Under the pieces are notes generated by a model. The model was not told the origin of the DNA, made no database searches, and saw only the letters and a list, made by a program, of their open reading frames with translations. From NCBI GenBank assembly GCA_963772845.1, contig CAVYYW010000014.1, positions 744,001 to 808,000 of the forward strand: 64,000 nucleotides of DNA, in the 5' to 3' direction. A program made the translations under genes and the position numbers. Below are positions 36,709-44,395 of the stretch, in pieces. Position 1 is the stretch's first letter; each line of letters begins with the position of its first letter. Source of the DNA: CAVYYW01 sp963772845. Lineage in GTDB: Bacteria; Bacillota; Bacilli; Bacillales; Sporolactobacillaceae.

Positions 36709-37668
36709 ATGGAAAAAAGGTTGATTCCCCACACAGTAGAAAAGATCTACACTGCTGAAGAAATAACCGACATTATCCCTGATGGTATTAGAATGATCCA
36801 TGCAACGGAGGTCTGGGACCAAGCAGAAAGAGGTAAAGGAGTCATTATTGCTGTAATCGATACCGGCATTGATAAAAATCACCCGGATTTAAAAGACCGG
36901 ATCATTGACGGGAAAGATTTTACAGGTAAAGGCGATTATAGCGATGATAACGGTCATGGAACGCATGTAAGCGGTACTATTCTTGCTTCGCTTAATTCAA
37001 AAGGGGTCGCAGGCACTGCACCTGAAGCCCAGGTTTTGGCACTGAAAGCATTAAACAGTCAAGGTTCTGGAGCAGCAGATTGGGTCAACGCCGCCATACG
37101 GTATGCCGTTGATTGGAGAGGATCCAATGGTGAGACCGTAAATATTATTTCAATGTCTCTTGGGGGTCCTCCTGACGAAACAGAGCATCAATTGATTCAA
37201 AAAGCCGTTCAAAATAATATCCTGGTCGTTTGTGCTTCTGGGAACTCGGGAGATAATTCGGCGGATACAGATGAGTTTGCCTATCCAGGGGCTTATCCTG
37301 AAGTGGTAGAAGTCGGGGCAGTTGATAATGAAAAACATATCGCCTATTTTTCTAATACGAATGCTGAAATTGATATGGTAGCACCGGGGGTGGATGTTAT
37401 ATCGTGTTTCTTGAACGGTACATTTGCCAAGATGTCAGGCACCTCCATGTCGGCTCCCCATGTATCAGGAGCTGCAGCGCTAATTCTTAATTTAACTGGG
37501 GCTGGCACTGAACCGGAGCTGTACAGCCAGCTTGTTAAACATACGACTGCTCTTGGATTCAACCGAAATGCTGAAGGAAACGGAATTATTGATCTGACAG
37601 CTCAGTCAGCTGATTCTGAAACTCTTTCTGGAAAGGAAAGAGTAAATCATTCCCTTTATCATTCATAA
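36709..37668 (+). CDS. ispA: Intracellular subtilisin-like serine protease (S8)
   Basis: The 319-residue protein resembles B. subtilis IspA. It has no signal peptide but a short N-terminal extension (MEKRLIPHTVEKIY) with the LIP motif that blocks the active site until processed. The catalytic triad is in IAVIDTGIDKNHPDLKD (Asp), DDNGHGTHVSGTI (His) and SGTSMSAPHVSGAAAL (Ser), and the oxyanion Asn is in CASGNSGDNSAD. The family degrades cytoplasmic protein, mainly in stationary phase. GAGAGGAGA precedes the start. It is monocistronic. Confidence 0.9.
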   Translation: MEKRLIPHTVEKIYTAEEITDIIPDGIRMIHATEVWDQAERGKGVIIAVIDTGIDKNHPDLKDRIIDGKDFTGKGDYSDDNGHGTHVSGTILASLNSKGVAGTAPEAQVLALKALNSQGSGAADWVNAAIRYAVDWRGSNGETVNIISMSLGGPPDETEHQLIQKAVQNNILVVCASGNSGDNSADTDEFAYPGAYPEVVEVGAVDNEKHIAYFSNTNAEIDMVAPGVDVISCFLNGTFAKMSGTSMSAPHVSGAAALILNLTGAGTEPELYSQLVKHTTALGFNRNAEGNGIIDLTAQSADSETLSGKERVNHSLYHS

Positions 37669-37691
37669 ACAGTTTAAATAACATTTATATG

Positions 37692-37720
37692 TTGTTATTA
37701 TAATTGATCTAGGCTATAAT
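37692..37720 (+). promoter_or_regulatory. Promoter for the leader/UMP kinase transcript
   Basis: TTGTTA and TATAAT are 17 bases apart. Transcription would begin near 37727 and run into the small leader frame at 37772. Confidence 0.65.
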
Positions 37721-37771
37721 CTAATAGATTTATCTCAAAGTACGGAATTGGCGAAGAAAGGAGTGAGCGCG

Positions 37772-37846
37772 GTGAATAGAAAATTTTTACTGATGAAGCG
37801 GCATTCCTTTTATTATATTTTTTTAATTAAGAACAAGGGCATTTAG
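37772..37846 (+). CDS. Putative 24-residue leader peptide upstream of the second UMP kinase gene
   Basis: A GTG start follows AAAGGAGTG by seven bases, a strong ribosome site. It encodes MNRKFLLMKRHSFYYIFLIK followed by NKGI. Its last codons and stop form the left arm of a terminator hairpin. This is the arrangement of translation-sensitive attenuators, where ribosome stalling or speed in the leader decides whether the terminator forms. The peptide is basic and aromatic. The signal sensed is unknown. Confidence 0.6.
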   Translation: MNRKFLLMKRHSFYYIFLIKNKGI

Positions 37847-37864
37847 CCTTTGTTCTTTTTTTTT
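37829..37864 (+). terminator. Attenuator-type terminator inside the leader region
   Basis: AAGAACAAGGGC pairs with GCCTTTGTTCTT (one G-T pair) around ATTTA, followed by a run of nearly ten T. It lies between the leader frame and the UMP kinase gene, so it would reduce read-through into that gene. Confidence 0.85.
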
Positions 37865-37936
37865 GCCATAAGCAAATATAATTTAAAAGAGAACCATATG
37901 AAACCTTATATGATAAGAAAAGGGGAGGACATTACT

Positions 37937-38677
37937 TTGTCAAAATACAAGAGGATATTAATTAAAATTAGCGGAGGAGCACTCGGGGGAAGCAACGGTA
38001 CAAATTTCGATTCAAAGAACCTGGAGCATATCGCTAATGAGATCTTATCGGTTCATGAAATCGGGATAGAAGTCGCAGTTGTCGTTGGGGGTGGAAATAT
38101 ATTTAGAGGAAAGCTTGCTGAAGAATGGGGAATTGACAGAGTTGAAGCAGACAGCATCGGTACACTTGGAACCATTATTAATAGCTTGATGCTGAGAGGG
38201 GTCCTGAAAAGTAAAATGAATTCGGAAGTTCGTGTGATGACGTCCATACCCGTTTCCTCTGTTGCCGAGCCATATATCAGGCTTCGAGCAATTCATCACC
38301 TGGAAAAAGGCTATATTGTCATTTTTGCAGGAGGAAATGGGCAGCCTTTTGTTACAACCGATTATCCGAGTGCGCAGCGCGCCTTGGAAACTGGCTGTGA
38401 TGGCCTATTTGTCGCAAAGCAAGGTGTGGATGGTGTCTTTACCAGTGATCCGAATCAGAACAAAAATGCAAAGATGTATCATCGTTTAAATTATGATGAT
38501 GTCGTACAAAATAACATTCAGGTTATGGATCAATCTGCGTTGCTTCTTGCAAGAGATCACCAGCTGCCGGTCCACATCTTTAATTTTAGTGAACCTGGCG
38601 TAATGAAGAGAATTTGTCTGGGTGAACAAACAGGTACCCTTATTAATCATGAAGACTCTCTTATAAAAGAATCGTAA
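37937..38677 (+). CDS. pyrH: UMP kinase (uridylate kinase), probable second copy
   Basis: The 246-residue amino-acid-kinase-fold protein phosphorylates UMP to UDP. KRILIKISGGALGGSNG at the N-terminus is the ATP-binding start. VVVGGGNIFRGK and DSIGTLGTIINSLML are UMP-contact motifs, and QPFVTTDYPSAQRALETGCDGLFVAKQGVDGVFTSDP is typical of PyrH. The main pyrH of Bacilli lies between tsf and frr; here it is alone behind an attenuator, so this is probably a paralogue. A TTG at 37937 preceded by GGGGAGGAC is the likeliest start; ATG at 37898 is an in-frame alternative. Confidence 0.88.
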   Translation: MSKYKRILIKISGGALGGSNGTNFDSKNLEHIANEILSVHEIGIEVAVVVGGGNIFRGKLAEEWGIDRVEADSIGTLGTIINSLMLRGVLKSKMNSEVRVMTSIPVSSVAEPYIRLRAIHHLEKGYIVIFAGGNGQPFVTTDYPSAQRALETGCDGLFVAKQGVDGVFTSDPNQNKNAKMYHRLNYDDVVQNNIQVMDQSALLLARDHQLPVHIFNFSEPGVMKRICLGEQTGTLINHEDSLIKES

Positions 38678-38748
38678 AACTGAAAATCTATCATTATTTC
38701 TATTTCCGTTCATATACTCTATCTAAATAACGATTTTGAGGTGGGGTT

Positions 38749-41427
38749 ATGAACTGGTATGAATTAACGCAGTCTGAAGTAGAAACGCAAACAAACAGTC
38801 ATTTAAGCAATGGACTGACGACAAAAGAATGTAAAGAGAGACAAAAGGAAAATGGGTTGAACCAGCTTGAAGAAGCACGAAAAACCTCAGCTCTGATAAC
38901 ATTTTTATCACAATTTAAAGATTTTATGGTGCTTGTTCTGCTTGCGGCTACAGTCATATCCGCGTTACTGGGTGAATACCTGGATGCCGGCGCGATTATA
39001 CTAATTGTTTTCATTAATGGCATCCTTGGATTTATTCAGGAAAAAAAAGCAGAAAAGTCGCTCTCAGCTTTAAAGGAGCTGTCAGCACCTACGGCAATGG
39101 TGCTTAGAGATGGCACATGGACGACGCTTCATGCTAAAGAGATTGTCGTTGGTGATCTAATCAGAGTGACAAGCGGGGACAGAGTCGGTGCCGATCTGAG
39201 ATTTATTTCTACAAAAGGGTTAAAAATTGAAGAATCAGCGTTAACAGGAGAATCTTTGCCTTCCCTTAAGCATGAAAGAGTGCTCAAAGGTAATAAGCTC
39301 ACGCTTGGTGACCAGGCAAATATGGGTTTTATGGGGACAATGGTCACTCAGGGCAGCGGAACGGGGATCGTAACAGCTATTGGGATGCAAACCGAAATGG
39401 GAAGGATCGCTCATCTCATTCAGAATGCGGATTCGTTAGCTACACCCTTGCAGCTGAAACTGGAACAACTCGGTAAAATATTAATTGCCATTGCTTTAGC
39501 ATTAACGGCTTTAGTAGTTATTGCGGGGGTTTATCAGGGACATAACCTTTATAAAATGCTTCTTTCAGGGGTCTCTCTCGCTGTCGCGGCCATCCCTGAA
39601 GGACTTCCGGCAATTGTAACTGTGGCCTTAGCACTTGGCGTTCAGAAAATGAGTAAAAGACAGGCTATAGTTAGAAAACTCCCTTCTGTCGAGACGCTTG
39701 GCTGTGCAACCGTGATCTGCTCAGATAAAACAGGTACATTAACACAGAATAAAATGACGGTCACAAAATTGTGGACAGAGGGCAAGGCTTGGAGCTTAAT
39801 GGATCAGGCTCGCATAGACCGGTCTAGTACAAAGTATAAACTTCTATCCTATGCCGTCTTATGCAACAATGCAGAATTAGCTTCTGAAAATGAAGAAGAC
39901 GAGGAAAGAGCTTTCAGTGGAGATCCAACAGAAGGTGCCCTTTTAATTAGTGGGTTAAAAGCCGGACTAACAAAGGAAAAACTTCTTCAAGATGCTGCGG
40001 TCTTGGAAGAGTATCCGTTTGATTCGGCACGGAAAATGATGAGTGTTATTGTTCAAAATAACAAACAAGAGAAAATGGTTATTACAAAAGGAGCTCCTGA
40101 TGTTCTACTTGAAAAGTGTGATTATATTTTATGGGACGGAAGACGCACCGTAAAAAATAAAAAACATGTTTTTGACGTACAGGAAGCGATCGAAACCTTT
40201 GGAGGACAAGCCTTAAGGACGATTGCAGTAGCCTATAAAACGGTAAACGATGGCCAAAGTGTCTCAAGTGCACAAGAAGCAGAATCAGGGTTGACGCTAG
40301 TTGGACTGCAAGGCATGATTGATCCGCCAAGAGACGAAGTAAAACAAAGTATTCTAGATTGCCATAAGGCCGGTATCAAAACAGTGATGATCACCGGTGA
40401 TCATGCTCGGACAGCAGGGGCCATTGCCAAACAATTAAATATGCTTCCTTTAAACGGCCGGGTTCTGGATGGACAGGCTCTCTCTAAAATGACGGAACAG
40501 GAATTGGAAAATGAAGTGGAGAACGTATATGTTTACGCGAGAGTTTCACCCGAACATAAATTAAAGATCGTGAAAGCACTGCAGAAAAAAGGACATGTAG
40601 TGGCAATGACCGGGGACGGGGTCAATGATGCGCCTGCGATAAAATCAGCTAATATAGGAATAGCCATGGGAAAGTCAGGGACGGATGTTGCAAAGGAAGC
40701 CTCATCACTGATTTTAAGTGATGATAATTTTTCAACAATCAAAGCCGCGATCGAAGAAGGGCGAAATATTTATGAGAATATCAGGAAATTTATTCGTTAT
40801 TTACTCGCATCGAATGTAGGTGAAATTTTAGTCATGCTTTTTGCGATGCTGCTAGCCTTGCCGCTTCCTCTTTTGCCCATCCAGATTCTTTGGGTCAACC
40901 TTGTAACGGACGGGTTGCCTGCAATGGCACTTGGGATGGATTCTGCAGAAGACAACGTTATGAAACATGGACCTCGAAAACCGCATGAAGGCGTTTTTTC
41001 AAGGGGATTAGGCTGGAAAATTATTTCTAGAGGCTTTCTGATCGGTACAGTCACGCTTCTCGCTTTTTGGATCGCATTAAACGATAATCCGGATAATCTC
41101 GTGAAAGCTCAGACAATAGCCTTTTCTACTCTGGTTATGGCTCAGCTGATACATGTTTTTGACTGTCGCAGCGAACGGTCAGTGCTGCACCGTAACCCTT
41201 TTGAAAACGTGTACCTTGTGTTTGCCGTTCTTTCTTCAGTGTTGCTATTGCTGGTCGTCATTTACATTCCAGGTCTTCATGCCGTTTTTCATACCGTTCC
41301 TTTGCTGATTCGCGACTGGCTGCTGGTTTTAGGAATGAGCGCCATACCGACTTTCTCCTTAACAGGATTTCAGGTCTTTAAAGAAAGAAAAGTTGGGGAT
41401 AAAAAAACATTTAGAACAGACTATTAA
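38749..41427 (+). CDS. yloB: Calcium-translocating P-type ATPase, YloB type
   Basis: The 892-residue SERCA-like P2A ATPase moves Ca2+ out of the cytoplasm. The phosphorylation motif is CSDKTGTLTQNKMTV near residue 328, the actuator motif is LTGES near residue 166, the hinge is MTGDGVNDAPAIKSANIG near residue 620, and the Ca-site helix 4 motif is VAAIPEGLP near residue 280. About ten membrane helices are present, and length matches B. subtilis YloB. GAGGTGGGG precedes the start. A terminator follows directly. YloB is linked to spore calcium handling and stress. Confidence 0.93.
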   Translation: MNWYELTQSEVETQTNSHLSNGLTTKECKERQKENGLNQLEEARKTSALITFLSQFKDFMVLVLLAATVISALLGEYLDAGAIILIVFINGILGFIQEKKAEKSLSALKELSAPTAMVLRDGTWTTLHAKEIVVGDLIRVTSGDRVGADLRFISTKGLKIEESALTGESLPSLKHERVLKGNKLTLGDQANMGFMGTMVTQGSGTGIVTAIGMQTEMGRIAHLIQNADSLATPLQLKLEQLGKILIAIALALTALVVIAGVYQGHNLYKMLLSGVSLAVAAIPEGLPAIVTVALALGVQKMSKRQAIVRKLPSVETLGCATVICSDKTGTLTQNKMTVTKLWTEGKAWSLMDQARIDRSSTKYKLLSYAVLCNNAELASENEEDEERAFSGDPTEGALLISGLKAGLTKEKLLQDAAVLEEYPFDSARKMMSVIVQNNKQEKMVITKGAPDVLLEKCDYILWDGRRTVKNKKHVFDVQEAIETFGGQALRTIAVAYKTVNDGQSVSSAQEAESGLTLVGLQGMIDPPRDEVKQSILDCHKAGIKTVMITGDHARTAGAIAKQLNMLPLNGRVLDGQALSKMTEQELENEVENVYVYARVSPEHKLKIVKALQKKGHVVAMTGDGVNDAPAIKSANIGIAMGKSGTDVAKEASSLILSDDNFSTIKAAIEEGRNIYENIRKFIRYLLASNVGEILVMLFAMLLALPLPLLPIQILWVNLVTDGLPAMALGMDSAEDNVMKHGPRKPHEGVFSRGLGWKIISRGFLIGTVTLLAFWIALNDNPDNLVKAQTIAFSTLVMAQLIHVFDCRSERSVLHRNPFENVYLVFAVLSSVLLLLVVIYIPGLHAVFHTVPLLIRDWLLVLGMSAIPTFSLTGFQVFKERKVGDKKTFRTDY

Positions 41428-41433
41428 TTTTCT

Positions 41434-41461
41434 AAAGCACCTTAGAGGGTGCTTTTTTTAT
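41434..41461 (+). terminator. Rho-independent terminator after yloB
   Basis: AAAGCACC pairs with GGTGCTTT around TTAGAG, followed by T residues. Confidence 0.85.
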
Positions 41462-41547
41462 TTTGATTGAGTTAATTCATAATTACTCATTTCAGTAAAA
41501 TAAGAACATTAATTGTTAATTATTAGGAATCGTTAACTATTTGTCAA

Positions 41548-41608
41548 GTTGATTGAAGCGTAGGGTAACGACTCCCGCGGAAAGCGTCCATCTGAAGCGA
41601 AAATCAAC
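41548..41608. repeat. Minimal 61-bp repeat with GTTGATT inverted ends
   Basis: The unit starts with GTTGATTGAAGCG and ends with GAAGCGAAAATCAAC. It has CCCGCGGAAAGCG in the middle. It looks like a core-deleted copy of the longer family members seen at 36240, 23870 and 35805, keeping both ends. Confidence 0.6.
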
Positions 41609-41655
41609 AGAGTTCGTATTTTGATATGAGCATTTAAATTATGAAATTGATTCGA

Positions 41656-42240
41656 TTAAGTAAAAATTTCATACAGCCCGATTAAAATTAATGAGAGTCC
41701 TGCTATGAGACTTGAATATTTTCCTGCTCGCGAATGTTTTAGCCGGCTCCCGCAGAATAATCCGCCTTCAAGGAACAAAAAAGAAAAGATACCAATAGAA
41801 AAGGTTGTCATTAAAGGATTAAGGCCGCTTACTCCTGCACTGAACGCTGTGCCAATTGCGTTTAACGAAAGCGCTGCACCGAGAATTAATCCTTCTGTAA
41901 GTGAGATGATATTATTGTTGTCCTTATCAATGTACTCCGGATCTGCCATAGATTTTTTTATTTTAACAACCGGTTCAGGATGGATGAGGACCCCAAGTGT
42001 CCAAACACCGATCAATGCAATCAGAAGACCGCCTGCAATATTTGCCGCTGAAACGGGTACAAATTGTCCGAGCCAATTGCCTAGACTGAGGGAAACGTAC
42101 GACGCTGCCATAGAAATTAATGAGATGAACGCATTTGAAAAAATCGAGATTCTCTTTCCTTGGATGCCATAGGTAATTCCTGTCCCAAGGTTATCGAGAC
42201 TTGAGGCAAGACCAAGTGCAATAATGGTCAACCCATGCAT
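41656..42240 (-). CDS. ytaF: Sporulation membrane protein YtaF
   Basis: The 194-residue membrane protein has about six helices and the YtaF/MntP-like pattern: IIALGLASSLDNLGTGITYGIQGKRI at the N-terminus (with the acidic residue in SLDN) and LILGAALSLNAIGTAFSAGVSG in the second half, an internal repeat typical of this transporter fold. YtaF is a sporulation protein in B. subtilis, and the related MntP exports manganese. The substrate here is not known. The start is supported by AAAAAGGGG upstream on the minus strand. Confidence 0.85.
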   Translation of the reverse strand: MHGLTIIALGLASSLDNLGTGITYGIQGKRISIFSNAFISLISMAASYVSLSLGNWLGQFVPVSAANIAGGLLIALIGVWTLGVLIHPEPVVKIKKSMADPEYIDKDNNNIISLTEGLILGAALSLNAIGTAFSAGVSGLNPLMTTFSIGIFSFLFLEGGLFCGSRLKHSRAGKYSSLIAGLSLILIGLYEIFT

Positions 42241-42424
42241 CTTTTCACCCCTTTTTTTACCCTTATCTCGATATATGTATGATAAAAGTCAAAAGGGGTT
42301 CATTTGCCTATGATAACGACGTGTAAATGGCTTTCACAAAAAATTTAAACGAAATTATTCTCAGGAAAACCTCACCTTAGCATTCAAGGATTATTCTGTA
42401 GTTGTAAATCAATTGAGGGAGGTT

Positions 42425-42580
42425 ATGAAAATGAATAAACCACTAAAGATCCGGCTGATAATTTTATCCTTGAGTGTCTTAGTCATAACCGGTGCTGCCA
42501 GTGATCCTGATATTCATTCATGGACGCCTCACGATTCTAGCGGCAGAGCCCCTTTGGTACAATCCTATCCGGACAATTGA
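42425..42580 (+). CDS. Small exported peptide of unknown function
   Basis: The 51-codon gene has a very strong ribosome site (GAGGGAGG) five bases before ATG. The product has a basic start (MKMNKPLKIR), a hydrophobic core (LIILSLSVLVITGA) and a polar tail (SDPDIHSWTPHDSSGRAPLV, then QSYPDN). It thus looks like a signal peptide followed by a secreted peptide of about 25-27 residues, or a small anchored peptide. I recognise no family. It lies 117 bases before the SPOR/phosphodiester-glycosidase gene and may share its transcript. Phr-like signalling is possible but no Rap partner gene is nearby. Confidence 0.65.
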   Translation: MKMNKPLKIRLIILSLSVLVITGAASDPDIHSWTPHDSSGRAPLVQSYPDN

Positions 42581-42696
42581 AAATTTTTATATTAACGCCA
42601 TTAATAAAAAAATAATTTTTAATTTACTTTGCTGACATCTTGGCTTAGTAAACTTTCTTTAGTATGGATGTCACATCACTTAAGGGAGGATTCAAC

Positions 42697-44295
42697 ATGA
42701 AAAAAGGTCAACAAAGCAAATTAGTTATTGCCGCATTGAGCGTTACGCTCCTAACCGGTACATTCACCAGCAATCCAAGTTATGCTCATACTAAACAGGT
42801 ACATCATAAAAGACTTTTACATGATAACCAGCTTTCATTGGGATACTCCCATTTAAAACAATCGGAACAAACCAAATCGCTTTCAAAAGGTGTGACCTAC
42901 ACGCATATCGTCCGCGGAAAACCTTCAAAACATGATTACTACACCGTCAATACAGGTTTTTACCAATCCAAAAAAGAAGCAGAAATCGCCGAAAAAAAGT
43001 TAAAGAAGTTAAACTATAATCCCCGATTGCATAAAGTTGATAACAGTTTAGCAAAGGTCTCAGATATTCATGAGAAAGTGACAGGCTACGTCGTCCAGAT
43101 AGGGGAATTTCAAAATGAACAAACTGCACAAAAACTTGCAGATAAATTAATGGGAGAAGGTTTCACTAAAGCCGGCACTACTTATAGTGCATTCGATGGG
43201 ACCATAAAAGCAACCGGACCTTGGGATATCAGAGTTTTGGAAATAAACCCAAAAGAATTTAAAGGGAAAATAAGTCCGGCTCTGGCTGACGGAAAAGTAA
43301 CGGGCAAAGAGACGGTATCAAACATGGTTAAAGATCATCATGCCATTGCAGGCGTGAATGGTGGTTACTTTGTTGTAGGACCAAACGACGGAACGCCAGG
43401 TGACTTAGCAGGAATATCAATGATAAACGGTCAATTGCTTAGCGAATCGGTTGGAAACAGAAGCAGTCTTGTTTTAACTGGTCATGGAGCGGAAATTGCA
43501 AAAACCTCCACCCAGCTAGCATTAAAAACGTCTGACGGAAAAAAAGCAACCATCGACGGATTAAACAGAAAGCCAGGCTTAATCAGAAGCTGTGGCGGAA
43601 CAAATGATCAGCCAACTAATCTTCCAGAACAGGATGTTACCTGCACAGACAATTCCGAAATTATTGCGTTTGATCAACAGTTCGGTAAAGAAACCCCATC
43701 TGGAAAAGGCTACGAAATTGTTTTGAATAAAGATAATCAAGTTATTGGCACACAGAGCAAAAGAGGGACCGTTATTCCTGAAGGCGGGCATGTATTATCT
43801 GCGACAGGTTCAAAAGCCAAATGGCTCAAAGCCAATATTCACAAAAAGGATACGGTGACTCTTAACAAGCAAGTCAAGGTTAACGGCATGAAACAGCAGA
43901 TCTCTCCAGACATGAGCATTGTCAACGGTGGTCCGCATTTACTTGTGAATGGAAGGATCAACATTGACGCTAAGGAAGAGGGGTTTGATTGGTCAAATGA
44001 ATTTTATTACCACTTCGGGTTGTATCGTCAGCCACGCACGTTAGTAGGTATTAAGCCGAACGGAAATATTTTACTTGTAACCGTTGATGGCAGAGATCCG
44101 AATAACAGTATCGGGGTCAGCTTTTTGGAAAGTGCCAAACTCATGAAGTCTTTGGGCGCAGTGCAAGCAATGAATCTCGATGGCGGAGGATCTTCTACAA
44201 TGGCGATTGGCGGAAAAGTGGTAAATCATCCTTCAGATGAGACCGGGGAGCGCCCTGTGGGTGATGGCTTATTAATAACAAAAAATGAACAATAA
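42697..44295 (+). CDS. Secreted SPOR-domain protein with phosphodiester glycosidase (NAGPA) domain
   Basis: The protein of about 532 residues begins with a signal peptide (LVIAALSVTLLTGTFTSNPSYA). Two SPOR-like repeats follow (DYYTVNTGFYQSKKEAEIAEKKLKKL and YVVQIGEFQNEQTAQKLADKLMGEGF), which in other proteins bind denuded peptidoglycan. The C-terminal half is a phosphodiester-glycosidase/NAGPA fold: AIAGVNGGYFVVG, DMSIVNGGPHLLVNG and AMNLDGGGSSTMAIGG. Members remove GlcNAc-1-phosphate diesters or act on wall glycans such as teichoic acids, so a role in cell-wall modification is inferred. The start follows AAGGGAGGA. Confidence 0.85.
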   Translation: MKKGQQSKLVIAALSVTLLTGTFTSNPSYAHTKQVHHKRLLHDNQLSLGYSHLKQSEQTKSLSKGVTYTHIVRGKPSKHDYYTVNTGFYQSKKEAEIAEKKLKKLNYNPRLHKVDNSLAKVSDIHEKVTGYVVQIGEFQNEQTAQKLADKLMGEGFTKAGTTYSAFDGTIKATGPWDIRVLEINPKEFKGKISPALADGKVTGKETVSNMVKDHHAIAGVNGGYFVVGPNDGTPGDLAGISMINGQLLSESVGNRSSLVLTGHGAEIAKTSTQLALKTSDGKKATIDGLNRKPGLIRSCGGTNDQPTNLPEQDVTCTDNSEIIAFDQQFGKETPSGKGYEIVLNKDNQVIGTQSKRGTVIPEGGHVLSATGSKAKWLKANIHKKDTVTLNKQVKVNGMKQQISPDMSIVNGGPHLLVNGRINIDAKEEGFDWSNEFYYHFGLYRQPRTLVGIKPNGNILLVTVDGRDPNNSIGVSFLESAKLMKSLGAVQAMNLDGGGSSTMAIGGKVVNHPSDETGERPVGDGLLITKNEQ

Positions 44296-44395
44296 TATAC
44301 GTTCAATAAATAGACACCGATATTTATTAGTCACAAGACATAATTATAATATTGGTAGGTGTTTTTGTGTTTTTACTGTAGAAAGGGGGCATTAA

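Noticed and set aside
42425..42580. Phr-type signalling peptide
   Set aside because: The size and signal peptide fit, but there is no Rap phosphatase gene nearby and no typical pentapeptide end, so only an exported peptide is claimed.
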